A stretch of 64,000 nucleotides of DNA from an uncultured Oscillospiraceae bacterium (GTDB lineage Bacteria > Bacillota > Clostridia > Oscillospirales > Acutalibacteraceae), in NCBI GenBank assembly GCA_900540275.1, contig UQFO01000002.1, forward strand, positions 1 to 64,000. Reading direction: 5' to 3'. This document shows positions 50,766 to 60,403 of this stretch, one piece after another. The notes beneath the pieces were generated by a model, which searched no databases, was not told the origin of the DNA, and saw only the letters and a program-made list of their open reading frames with translations. The translations under genes and the position numbers were made by a program. How positions within the stretch are numbered: the stretch's first letter is position 1; each line of letters opens with the position of its first letter.

Positions 50766-50830
50766 ACCACTTTCCTCATGGCGGAAAAAAAGGTATAATG
50801 GTACTATCTTGTATTTAGGCCGGTGGTACT

Positions 50831-53800
50831 ATGCTGCAATTTATTATGGGGAGAAGCGGAAGCGGAAAAACCTTTTATCTTACCGAGCAAATCTGTAAAG
50901 CGGTCGAAAGCGGGCAGGCTTCTTCCGTGCTGTTTCTCGTCCCGGAGCAGCAGTCCTTTGAAATGGAGAAAACGATGCTGAACCTCCTTGGCCCGAAGGA
51001 CTGCCGCAGGGTAGAGGTGTTAAGCTTCAGCCGCCTTACCGACTTTGTTTTCCGCAGCCGCGGGGGGGTAGGCGGGCGGGCTGTTGACGACGGCGCGCGC
51101 AGTATCCTCATGAGCCTTGCAATCGAACAGGCGCAGGACGAGCTTACGCTTTACCGCAGGCAGGCGGGCAGGCCGGAGCTGATTCCCCTGATGCTGGGTG
51201 CGGTAAAGGAGTTTAAAATGTGCGCTGTGACGAGCGACATGCTGCGCGGCGCGGCCATGCGGTCAGACGACGGCGTCCTTCGCCAAAAGCTTACAGAAAC
51301 GGCTTTGATAGCCGATATTTATAACGCGTTATTAAGCGAGAGCTACATAGACCCGCTCGATGACCTGACGCGCCTGTATGAATCGATATTAAGCACGCCG
51401 TTTTTTACAGGCTTTCAGATTTACGCCGATGGGTTCAGCGGCTTTACGGCACAGGAGCAGAAAATCATCAGCCTGATGATAGCGCAGTCGGAAAAATTTA
51501 CTATCGCGCTTGCTGGAGACGAGGCGGAGCTTTCCGCAAAGAACGATTTGTTTTTTACCACAGGGCGCACCAAACGCGTTTTAAGGGACATGGCAAAGGC
51601 GCAGGATATTCAAATCCTGCCTGATGTAAGCCTTACGGAAGCCAAGCGTTTTTTATCGGGCGGTATCGCTTACCTGGAAGAGAACATATACCGCCCGGGA
51701 ACGCCTCCCTGCGTGGAGGAAGCGCAAACCGGCCTGTCGCTTTATACCGCTGAGGATGTGTACGAAGAATCGGACTATATCTGCCGTACCATCCGGCAGC
51801 TTACCATCGAAAAGAATCACCAGTATGGCGATATTGCCGTAATTTGCCGCTCTCTCGACGGCTACCGCGGTATTCTCGATACAACGCTCGAGCAGTACGG
51901 GATATCCTATTTTATGGACAGGCCGCAGGACATTGCGTCAAAGCCGCTCATTCGCTTTGTCCTTTCCGCCTTTGACTGCGTACATACCTATTTTTCCTCG
52001 GAAAGCGTGTTCCGCCTGCTGAAAACGGGGCTGTGCGGTTTAAGCGCGGAAGAGACGGCGCTGCTTGAAAACTATGCCTTTGTCTGGAATATTTCCGGCG
52101 GCAGGTGGATGAGCGAATTTACCCAGAATCCGCGCGGCTACGCGGACGAATTTACGCAGCAGGACAAAGAAGAGCTCAAAGAAGCGGAGCGGCTGCGCGC
52201 CGTAATAACCGGCCCGCTTGCGGATTTTAAGGAGCGGATTGCAAACAGCGACGGCGCCCATATTTCCAGGGCGGTTTACAGGCTGCTCGAGGCGTTCCAT
52301 GTCAGCCGCAATCTGCAGGAGCAGTCGGACAAACAGCGCGGCAAGGGGAACGCTTCCCTTGCGCAGGAGCAGGAACGCCTGTGGGATATTTTTATTGGTA
52401 TCCTCGACCAGATGGAACAGCTTTTGGGAACGAAACGGCTGCCGTCCAAGCGCTACTGTGAGCTTTTGAAGCTGATGCTTCAAAACGCGGAGATTTCGTT
52501 TATCCCGAACAGCCTCGACGAAGTAACGATAGGCACGGCGGACAGGATTCGCCTGAGCTCCCCCAGGGCCGTTTTTGTTATCGGCCTGAATGAAGGGGAG
52601 TTCCCGCATCTGCCCGTTTCGAGCGGTATTTTCAGCGACGCGGAGCGCAGGCGGCTGATTTCCATGTCCCTTCCGCTCTACGACGCGGTCGAGGAGCTGG
52701 GCGCGCAGGAAAAGTTCCTTGCCTACTGCGCGGTGAGCGCGCCGAGGGAAAGCCTGTTCCTCTCCTGTGTGGAGAACGACCTGAAGGGGGAAGCGAAGGC
52801 GCCGTCCTCGCTTTTTCGTGAAGCGCTGCGGCTTTTCCCGCACTTGAACGCTGTAAACGGCAGGGAAATCCCATGGACGCAAAAGCTTTGGGCTGAAAAG
52901 CCGTCGTTTGAGCTTTGCGCGGAGCATCATAAAGATGATACGGCCGCGCAGGAGCTTATAAATCATCACTTCCTGCAGCTTGAAGGGTATGCCCCAAAAA
53001 TAAACGCGCTTTTGCGCGCCCAAAATGAAGAGCCCTTTGCCGTCAGCCGGAAAAACCTGAGCGAAACGCTGTTCCATAAAGAAAAGCTCAGGCTTTCCGC
53101 GTCGCAGGTTGAAAAATTCTATCAATGCCCGTTCCAGTATTTTTGCCGCTACGGCGTGCGTGCGCAGGAGCGGAAGCCCGCGCAAATCGATTCCGCCGAG
53201 TACGGCAGCCTTATCCATTTCCTGATGGAAAGGCTGTTGAAAAGCAGCGGTATCCCGCAGCTCGCTTCCCTTTCCGAACAAGAGCTCAAGCTGCGCCTCG
53301 ACAGCTTGACGGAAGAATACCTCAATACGCATTTCGGCGGCGCGCAGGATAAATCAAAGCGCTATCTTTCCATGCTCCGCCGTATGAAAGATTCCGCGCT
53401 CATGCTTATAAGCCATATGCTCAAGGAGCTTTCCCAAAGCGATTTCCTGCCGGAAGCGTTCGAGCTTCATTTGGGGGAGGACGGCGATATCCCGCCGTAT
53501 GAAATCACGCTTGCAGACGGCGGCAGAGTCGTGATTGAAGGCTATATCGACCGCGTTGACGTCATGCGCAGGGAAGGGGCTGCATATGTCCGTGTCGTCG
53601 ATTACAAGACCGGAGCGAAAAAATTTGTACTGTCTGACGTGGACTTCGGCCTGAACCTGCAAATGCTTATCTACTTATACGCGATAACACAGAAGGACAG
53701 CAAAGGGGCAGTACCTGCCGGCGTACTTTATATGCCTGCCGCTTCTCCTATGATTAACGCAGAGCAGGATGAAAGCGTGGAATCCATCGATAAAAAGCGC

Positions 53801-54232
53801 GCGAAGGCGTACCGGATGAACGGCGTGCTGCTCGATGATATCGACGTAATCAAAGGCATGGAGGCGGACGGCCGGGGAATATACATCCCCGTCACGCTCA
53901 AGGAAGAAAAGCCGAAAAAGGGAGAAACGCGGGATACGGAAACGCCCCTTACGCTCAAGGTGGACAAGGGCGGCGAATATCTTGTTTCAAAACGAGAGCT
54001 TCGGATGGTTTTCCACCGGATTGACGAGCTGATTACCGGCATGGCGCAGCGCCTCTTTTCCGGTGAAATCCCCGCAATGCCCGCCAAGGGAACGTACGAC
54101 GCGTGCAAATGGTGCCCCTATACGTTTGCGTGCGGCTATGAAGACGGCATGGCGTGCGTAGAGGTTGCAGAGGATAAAACCGCGTTCCATATACAGGAAG
54201 GGCAAGCGGATAAAGGGAAGGAGGAAAGCTGA
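50831..54232 (+). CDS. addB: Helicase-exonuclease AddAB subunit AddB
   Basis: An 1133-residue subunit of the AddAB double-strand break processing enzyme (RecBCD analogue). Walker A is GRSGSGKT at 7-14. The C-terminal nuclease domain shows ASQVEKFYQCPFQYFCRYG, GSLIHFLMERLL and VVDYKTG, and the Cys cluster of the iron-sulfur site is YQCPFQYFC plus CKWCPYTFAC. Length matches B. subtilis AddB (about 1166). A TATAAT at 50794-50799 may be the -10. It overlaps addA by one base. Confidence 0.96.
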   Translation: MLQFIMGRSGSGKTFYLTEQICKAVESGQASSVLFLVPEQQSFEMEKTMLNLLGPKDCRRVEVLSFSRLTDFVFRSRGGVGGRAVDDGARSILMSLAIEQAQDELTLYRRQAGRPELIPLMLGAVKEFKMCAVTSDMLRGAAMRSDDGVLRQKLTETALIADIYNALLSESYIDPLDDLTRLYESILSTPFFTGFQIYADGFSGFTAQEQKIISLMIAQSEKFTIALAGDEAELSAKNDLFFTTGRTKRVLRDMAKAQDIQILPDVSLTEAKRFLSGGIAYLEENIYRPGTPPCVEEAQTGLSLYTAEDVYEESDYICRTIRQLTIEKNHQYGDIAVICRSLDGYRGILDTTLEQYGISYFMDRPQDIASKPLIRFVLSAFDCVHTYFSSESVFRLLKTGLCGLSAEETALLENYAFVWNISGGRWMSEFTQNPRGYADEFTQQDKEELKEAERLRAVITGPLADFKERIANSDGAHISRAVYRLLEAFHVSRNLQEQSDKQRGKGNASLAQEQERLWDIFIGILDQMEQLLGTKRLPSKRYCELLKLMLQNAEISFIPNSLDEVTIGTADRIRLSSPRAVFVIGLNEGEFPHLPVSSGIFSDAERRRLISMSLPLYDAVEELGAQEKFLAYCAVSAPRESLFLSCVENDLKGEAKAPSSLFREALRLFPHLNAVNGREIPWTQKLWAEKPSFELCAEHHKDDTAAQELINHHFLQLEGYAPKINALLRAQNEEPFAVSRKNLSETLFHKEKLRLSASQVEKFYQCPFQYFCRYGVRAQERKPAQIDSAEYGSLIHFLMERLLKSSGIPQLASLSEQELKLRLDSLTEEYLNTHFGGAQDKSKRYLSMLRRMKDSALMLISHMLKELSQSDFLPEAFELHLGEDGDIPPYEITLADGGRVVIEGYIDRVDVMRREGAAYVRVVDYKTGAKKFVLSDVDFGLNLQMLIYLYAITQKDSKGAVPAGVLYMPAASPMINAEQDESVESIDKKRAKAYRMNGVLLDDIDVIKGMEADGRGIYIPVTLKEEKPKKGETRDTETPLTLKVDKGGEYLVSKRELRMVFHRIDELITGMAQRLFSGEIPAMPAKGTYDACKWCPYTFACGYEDGMACVEVAEDKTAFHIQEGQADKGKEES

Positions 54233-57200
54233 TGGCACAGAAAAAATGGACGCAGGGCCAAAAGAACGCCATTTATGCGCAGAACGGTTCGCTGCTCGTT
54301 TCCGCCGCGGCCGGCTCCGGTAAAACAGCCGTGCTGGTCGAGCGTGTGATTGCGCGCATTACAGACCCGGATAACCCGGTCGATGCGGACCGGCTGCTCG
54401 TCGTAACCTTCACGCGCGCGGCAGCCGCGGAAATGAAGGAGCGCATTTCCTTGAAGCTTGATGAGCTGATAGCTGAAAACCCGCTTGACAGCGCGCTCCG
54501 CCGCCAGCAGCTGCTCCTTTCCAAGGCGAATATCAGCACCATCCACAGCTTTTGCAGCGAGCTTGTGCGCGAAAGCTTCTTCGCGCTCGACATTTCGCCC
54601 GATTTCCGCCTTGCGGAGGAGAGCGAGCTTGCTATTTTAAAGGCGGAGGCCATAAATAACGTTCTGGAAAACCTCTATGAAAACGAGGGGGAAGCCTTTT
54701 CGCTCTTTGCCGATTATTTCAGCACCGCCAAAAGCGACTACCTGCTCCAGCAGGTGGTGCTTAAGCTTTATGAGTTTTTATGCGCGCATCCGTTCCCGGA
54801 AAGCTGGCTGCAAAAAAAGGAACAGATGTATTCCAGCGAATGCCCTATAACAGAAACACAGTGGGGAAGGGTTACTGTGGACTACGCGCAGGACGCCGCG
54901 CGCTTTTGCCTTGCGCTCGCTGAAAATTCCCTGGCGCTGTTTGAAGAAAGGCCGGAGCTGGGCGACGCACTGCGCAGCCTTTTACAGCTCGACCTGAAAT
55001 TTACGCAGGGGCTTTGTGAAACGGTGGCGTCCTCCCAGTGGGATGAAATGCGCGGCTATCTGTCGTCGTTTGATTTTTCCGCGCGTTTCCAAAGCGCGCG
55101 CGGCTATAAGGACGACGCCATAAAGCTTAAAATACAAAGCAGCCGTGATTTGTTAAAGAAAACAATCAAAAGCCTCTGCTCGCTCTTTACCCAGAGCGAG
55201 CAGCAGTGCCGGGACGATATCCGCGAGCTCGCGCCGCTCGTACATGAGCTGTTTTCCGCGGTGCGCCTTTTTTCGCGGGAGTACGAAAAGCTCAAGCGCG
55301 AAAAAAATATTGCCGATTTCAACGACCTGGAGCACTGGGCGCTTTCCCTGCTCGTAACCGAGACGCCGGACGGCGCTGAATTTACGCCGCAGGCGCAGGC
55401 GGCCGCGCAGCGGTTTGCGGAGGTCATGGTCGATGAGTATCAGGACGCAAATGAAATACAGGACTTGATTTTCCGCGCGCTGAGCGGCGACGGGAAACGC
55501 CTGTTTGTCGTAGGCGACGTCAAGCAGAGCATCTACGGCTTCCGCCAGGCGATGCCGGAAATTTTTCTGCGCCGCAAGGACGCATACGCGCTTTATGACC
55601 CGGCGCTTGACAATTACCCCGCAAAAATTATACTCGATAAAAATTTCCGCAGCAGGCGGGGCGTAACCGATGCGGTGAACTTTGTATTCCGCCGCCTGAT
55701 GTCAAAAGAGGTCGGGGGAATGGAATACACGCGGGAAGAGGAGCTGGCAGCCGGCGCGCAGTACGAGGCGGACGCCTCCCCCGACATGGCTTTCCACCTG
55801 CTCGATTCCGGCGCGCAGGACGAGGATTGCGCGGATATTCTGGAAGCGCGCCACATCGCCCGCATGATACATAAGAATATGGAGAGCTATCAGGTGACGG
55901 AAAACGGCGTCCGGCGCGCAGCGAAATACAGCGACTTCTGTATTTTGCTCAGGAGCGCCAGCACGCACGCAGCCGCATATGTAAAGGAGCTTACAGCGCA
56001 GGGAATTCCGGCCTCGTCTCAGTCGTCGGACGGCTTCCTCTGTGCGCGGGAGGTCGCGGTCATGGTTTCCTTCCTGCGCCTGATTGACAATCCATTACAG
56101 GACATCCCGCTTTTAAATGTGATGATGAGCCCGGTTTACGGCTTTACTCCGGACGACCTTGCGCAAATGCGCATCGCAAAGCCCAAAGGAAGGCTTTATT
56201 TTGCACTCAAGTCCTATGCGCAGGAGGGGAGCCTCCCGGCCCGGCAGCTGCTTCTCGATTTGGACGATTGCAGGGCGCTCGCCGCGACGGCGCCTGCAGA
56301 CCTGCTCGTCCATTTTATCTACACACGCACGGGGTATCCCGCGCTGGTACGTTCCAGGCGCAGCGGGGCGCTCGGGCTTTCGAACCTGCGCCTTTTGCAG
56401 GAATACGCCAAGAATTACGAGCAGTCGGGAGGCGGCGGCCTTTCCGGCTTTGTCCGGTATATCGACCGTTTGGAGGAACAGGGCTGCGACCTGAAAACGA
56501 ACGCCGCGGCACTTTCGCAGTCGGAAAGCGTCAGGGTAATGAGCATACACCATTCCAAAGGACTGGAATTCCCGTTCTGCTTTCTCGCGGCGACCGCGCG
56601 CAGCTTCAACAGCGACAAAACCGACGAGGTGCTCCTCCACGCCGAGCTGGGTATCGGCATCCGCCGGAAGGATACGCAGCGCATGTGCCGGTATTCCACC
56701 ATGCCGCGCGGGGCGGTTTCTTTGGAGCTTGAACGCGACGGAAAATCAGAGGAGCTGCGTGTGCTGTATGTCGCAATGACACGCGCAAGGGAAAAGCTTA
56801 TTGTGCTGTCCACCCAAAAGAATCCGCGGCGCTATCTTGAAACGATGGCTTCCCGGCTGACGGGGGAAAGCGCGGTGCTGCCGTATATTGTACGCGGCGC
56901 CTCCTGTATTTCCAACTGGATTACCCAGTGCGCGCTGATGCATCCGGACGGGGCGTGCCTGCGCGAGCTTGCGGGTATGCCGCGCGCAATAGAGTGCGAG
57001 CCCTGCCTTCCCTGGGAAATCAGCATAATCGAAGGGGAAACGCCCGCTGCGGTACAAGAGCCTGCAAAGGCCGGACAGGCGGAAAAAAAGGAGCCTGCCC
57101 AGCCCTTGGATATTACGCCGGTTGTCCGGCGGATTGTATCAGAATATCCGTACCAAACGCTCGGCGCGATTCCCGTAAAGGTTTCGGCTTCCGAGCTTTC

Positions 57201-57774
57201 CCATGAGGAAAGCCGCGGGGAATACGCTTTTTCCACGCGGCCTGCGTTCCTGCAAAAAGAGAAAATGACGGGAGCGCAGCGGGGAACCGCCCTGCACGCT
57301 TTCATGCAGTTCGCGGATTTCACGGCCTACCTTACTTCCCCGCAGGAGGAGCTTGCAAGGCTTGTGGAAAAGGGCTTTATCACAAATGAGCAGCGGCAGG
57401 CCATACCGCTCAAGGAAATAAGCGCCTGCCTGCAAAGCGGTATTATGCGGCGGTTCCTGTGCGCGGGGAAGCAGTACAGGGAATTTCGTTTTACGGTAAA
57501 AATAAAGGCGGGCTTAGCTGATAAAGAGCTGAAGCCGCCTTATTGTGACGAAGCGATTATTTTACAGGGCGCGGTGGACTGCGCGTTTGAGGAAGCGGGC
57601 GGCATCGTTATCGTCGATTATAAGACCGACCGCGTAAAGAACCTGGAGGAGCTTAGAAGCCGCTACCACACGCAGCTGGAGCTTTACCGCTGCGCGATGG
57701 AGCAGTGCACGGGCCTGCCCGTGCGCGAGTGCGTGCTGTATTCGTTCCACTTAAACGGTTTTATCGGGGTTTGA
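54232..57774 (+). CDS. addA: Helicase-exonuclease AddAB subunit AddA
   Basis: An 1180-residue UvrD-like helicase with a C-terminal RecB-type nuclease. Walker A SAAAGSGKT at 24-32, then VVTFTRAAAAEMKERI (motif Ia), VMVDEYQDAN (Walker B), VGDVKQSIYGFR, HHSKGLEFP and LYVAMTRAREKL. The nuclease core is IVDYKTDR. It recognises Chi-like sites together with AddB. Start overlaps addB (TGATG). Confidence 0.97.
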   Translation: MAQKKWTQGQKNAIYAQNGSLLVSAAAGSGKTAVLVERVIARITDPDNPVDADRLLVVTFTRAAAAEMKERISLKLDELIAENPLDSALRRQQLLLSKANISTIHSFCSELVRESFFALDISPDFRLAEESELAILKAEAINNVLENLYENEGEAFSLFADYFSTAKSDYLLQQVVLKLYEFLCAHPFPESWLQKKEQMYSSECPITETQWGRVTVDYAQDAARFCLALAENSLALFEERPELGDALRSLLQLDLKFTQGLCETVASSQWDEMRGYLSSFDFSARFQSARGYKDDAIKLKIQSSRDLLKKTIKSLCSLFTQSEQQCRDDIRELAPLVHELFSAVRLFSREYEKLKREKNIADFNDLEHWALSLLVTETPDGAEFTPQAQAAAQRFAEVMVDEYQDANEIQDLIFRALSGDGKRLFVVGDVKQSIYGFRQAMPEIFLRRKDAYALYDPALDNYPAKIILDKNFRSRRGVTDAVNFVFRRLMSKEVGGMEYTREEELAAGAQYEADASPDMAFHLLDSGAQDEDCADILEARHIARMIHKNMESYQVTENGVRRAAKYSDFCILLRSASTHAAAYVKELTAQGIPASSQSSDGFLCAREVAVMVSFLRLIDNPLQDIPLLNVMMSPVYGFTPDDLAQMRIAKPKGRLYFALKSYAQEGSLPARQLLLDLDDCRALAATAPADLLVHFIYTRTGYPALVRSRRSGALGLSNLRLLQEYAKNYEQSGGGGLSGFVRYIDRLEEQGCDLKTNAAALSQSESVRVMSIHHSKGLEFPFCFLAATARSFNSDKTDEVLLHAELGIGIRRKDTQRMCRYSTMPRGAVSLELERDGKSEELRVLYVAMTRAREKLIVLSTQKNPRRYLETMASRLTGESAVLPYIVRGASCISNWITQCALMHPDGACLRELAGMPRAIECEPCLPWEISIIEGETPAAVQEPAKAGQAEKKEPAQPLDITPVVRRIVSEYPYQTLGAIPVKVSASELSHEESRGEYAFSTRPAFLQKEKMTGAQRGTALHAFMQFADFTAYLTSPQEELARLVEKGFITNEQRQAIPLKEISACLQSGIMRRFLCAGKQYREFRFTVKIKAGLADKELKPPYCDEAIILQGAVDCAFEEAGGIVIVDYKTDRVKNLEELRSRYHTQLELYRCAMEQCTGLPVRECVLYSFHLNGFIGV

Positions 57775-57777
57775 TTC

Positions 57778-58794
57778 TTACAAAAGGCCCTTTTCCTGCG
57801 GCGAAGCGGACAAGGAGATGATTTTTTCCTCAACCTGTTCCCGCAGGGAGCGCGGCCGCATCACGTACAGCCTGTCGCTGTAGGGCAGAAGCCAATCGAC
57901 AAGCCCGTCGCTGATATAGACGCCGGCGCGCAGAAGGAACCGCCCCTTTTCCTTGTTGATGACCTGCGCGTCCGTCCCGAAACGGTCGAGCACGACGTCG
58001 AGCAGGCTGTTTTTGCACAGCAGCTCAATCTCTTCCTGGAGCCCTGGGTACATCATCATGTTTTTCCTGACATAATCAGCCGTATCAAAGGCGCCGGCGT
58101 AGCCGCTCACCTGTTGATGCGGCCTTATTTTTTTATCTGTAAGCTGTGCCATGCGCATACGGTCAAGCCGGTAATTGCTCAGGTTATCGTACTTTTCATA
58201 GTTGCCGACGAGATAATAAAAATCGTTCGACCACACAAGCGCGTATGGGCTGATTTCGAAGGTGCGCTCGGTGCGCAGCACGGCACGGTTATCCTCGATA
58301 TGATAGCGGCAGTAATCGAACCGCACCTTCTTTTCCTGCGCAATCGCGCGGTTTATTGTATCGATGATATAATAAATCTGCTCGTTTTGGAATTTCAGAC
58401 GGTTATCTATAAAGATTTGGCTGTCGATATCCTGCGCTTGATAGCCGCTTAAAAACCGCATAAGCCTGCGGCTTAATTCCTTTGTCTTTTTTTCGGTGAT
58501 AAAACGCGCGCTCAAAATCGCGTCGAGCAGTAGGCGGACCTGCGCCGTTTCAAACGCGCGCTCCCCAAGGAAAAAGCCTTCCTTTGCTGCGTACGCGCGT
58601 GTAATGTCGAAACCGTATTCACATAATGCGCCGATGTCGTCATAAACCGATTTGCGCGCGCAGGTGATGGAGCGTTCCGAGAGATATTCCATAATTTTTG
58701 CCGCCGTTACCGGGTGCTCCGAATCGCTGTATTTATCTAAGTATTCCAAAACATATAAAAGCCGCAGCCGCCTTTCATACTGGCTTTTTTCCAA
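57778..58794 (-). CDS. WYL-domain transcriptional regulator
   Basis: A protein of about 338 residues. The N-terminus has a winged helix (RRLRLLYVLEYLDKYSDSEHPVTAAKIMEYL); the middle has the WYL domain (SPYALVWSNDFYYLVGNYEKYDNLSNYRLDRM) and a C-terminal WCX-type region. Such regulators often sense nucleic acids or nucleotides. The TTG at 58794 is preferred because AAGGGG is 7 bases upstream; a TTG at 58815 has no ribosome binding site. It converges with addA, four bases apart. Confidence 0.87.
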   Translation of the reverse strand: MEKSQYERRLRLLYVLEYLDKYSDSEHPVTAAKIMEYLSERSITCARKSVYDDIGALCEYGFDITRAYAAKEGFFLGERAFETAQVRLLLDAILSARFITEKKTKELSRRLMRFLSGYQAQDIDSQIFIDNRLKFQNEQIYYIIDTINRAIAQEKKVRFDYCRYHIEDNRAVLRTERTFEISPYALVWSNDFYYLVGNYEKYDNLSNYRLDRMRMAQLTDKKIRPHQQVSGYAGAFDTADYVRKNMMMYPGLQEEIELLCKNSLLDVVLDRFGTDAQVINKEKGRFLLRAGVYISDGLVDWLLPYSDRLYVMRPRSLREQVEEKIISLSASPQEKGLL

Positions 58795-58816
58795 AACGGA
58801 CCCCTTCTTTTCCAAC

Positions 58817-60403
58817 TTATTTTAAAATAGCCTCCGCGCATTTGATACCGTCAACCGCCGCGGAAACGATTCCGCCCGCGTATCCCGCGCCCTCTCCGCA
58901 TGGGTAAAGGCCATGAAGCGCCAAAGATTCCATCGTTTCCCCGCGCAGGATGCGCACAGGGGAGGAGCTGCGCGTTTCAAAGCCTGTAAGCAGCGCGTCC
59001 GGATGCGCAAAGCCCTTTAGCTTCCTGTCCATTTGGTGGATTCCCTGCGCAAGTGAATCAGAAAGATAACCGGGCAGAAGCCCGCGCATGTTTGCAAAGC
59101 AGACGCCGGGGCGGTAGCTCGGCTTTATGTCTCCAAAACGGAGGGAAATCCTGTTTTCAGAAAAATCGCCGAACCGCTGGACAGGCGCGAAGTAACCTTC
59201 GCCGCCCGCTTCAAACGCCAAACGCTCCAGCGCCCGCTGGTATTCAACACCGGCGAGTACGTCCTCGCTCCCGAAATCGTCAGGCGTAACGCCGACGAGC
59301 ACCGCGCTGTTGGAGTTCTCCGCGCCGCGCGCAAACTCGCTCATTCCGTTTGTCACAACGCCGCCCCGCTCGCTGGCGGCGGCTACAACCGTACCGCCCG
59401 GGCACATGCAGAAGGTATAGACGCCGCGCCCACTGGGCAAATGCACCGCAAGCTTATAGTCCGCGGCGCCCAGCTTCCCCTTTCCCGCGCACGCGCCGTA
59501 CTGCGCATAATCAATCTGTTCCCTCAAATGCTCGATGCGCACGCCAACGGAAAAGGGCTTCTGCGCCATGGGAACCCCCATTTCACTGAGCATGGTAAAC
59601 GTATCCCTTGCGCTGTGGCCGACCGCAAGGACGATATGTCCGGTTTCAATTTCCTCCGTGCGCGCTCCACGCCGCACAACAGCCGCCGAAACCGCGCCGT
59701 TTACCGTTTTTATACCGGTAAGCTTCGTTTCAAAGCAGAACGCTCCGCCGAGCGCGATAATCTGCTGCCGGATTCCCTTCACAGCCTGCGGCAGCCTGTC
59801 CGTTCCCACATGGGGCTTGGCGTGGTATAAAATTTCGTCCGGCGCGCCTGCCTTCACAAGCTCAAGCAGGACCTTACGGGCGCGCGTATCCTTCGTACCG
59901 GTGTTGAGCTTGCCGTCGGAAAAGGTTCCCGCGCCGCCCTCGCCGAACTGAACGTTGGAATCCCCGCATAGCCCGCCGCCGTCCCAGAATGCGTGCACGT
60001 CCTTTTTGCGCCTGTCTACATCTTTGCCGCGCTCCAGCACAAGCGGCTCCGCGCCGCACTGTGCAAGAATAAGCGCGCAGAAAAGCCCCGCCGGCCCCGC
60101 GCCTGCGATAACAGGCCGTAAAGGAAGCTTTTTTACAGCGGGCGGCGCATATTCGTACGGCGCCGCGAGCGCCGCGTTCCTGTTTTTACTGCGGTTTAAT
60201 ATTTTCTGTTCGTTTTGTAAAAGCGTTACGTCGAGAGCAGCCCGGAAATGCACATCGTTTTTATGGCGGGCGTCCACGCTCCTCCGAAATAGCGCGGCGC
60301 TTTCAATCGCCCCTGGTTCGATTTGCAGCGCCTTCGCCGCGGCGTTTAAAATTGTCTTATCGTCGTAATCGAGCGGAAGCCTTATATCTGTTATCCGTAT
60401 CAT
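58817..60403 (-). CDS. FAD-dependent dehydrogenase (COG2509 type)
   Basis: A 528-residue flavoprotein. The FAD Rossmann motif is AGAGPAGLFCALILAQCGA at about 100-120, after an N-terminal alpha-beta domain of about 80 residues that begins MIRITDIRLPLD and is characteristic of this group. The C-terminus ends with the second FAD contact YPCGEGAGYAGGIVSAAVDG. The reaction is unknown. It overlaps the next flavoprotein gene by four bases, and both are translated together. Confidence 0.87.
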   Translation of the reverse strand: MIRITDIRLPLDYDDKTILNAAAKALQIEPGAIESAALFRRSVDARHKNDVHFRAALDVTLLQNEQKILNRSKNRNAALAAPYEYAPPAVKKLPLRPVIAGAGPAGLFCALILAQCGAEPLVLERGKDVDRRKKDVHAFWDGGGLCGDSNVQFGEGGAGTFSDGKLNTGTKDTRARKVLLELVKAGAPDEILYHAKPHVGTDRLPQAVKGIRQQIIALGGAFCFETKLTGIKTVNGAVSAAVVRRGARTEEIETGHIVLAVGHSARDTFTMLSEMGVPMAQKPFSVGVRIEHLREQIDYAQYGACAGKGKLGAADYKLAVHLPSGRGVYTFCMCPGGTVVAAASERGGVVTNGMSEFARGAENSNSAVLVGVTPDDFGSEDVLAGVEYQRALERLAFEAGGEGYFAPVQRFGDFSENRISLRFGDIKPSYRPGVCFANMRGLLPGYLSDSLAQGIHQMDRKLKGFAHPDALLTGFETRSSSPVRILRGETMESLALHGLYPCGEGAGYAGGIVSAAVDGIKCAEAILK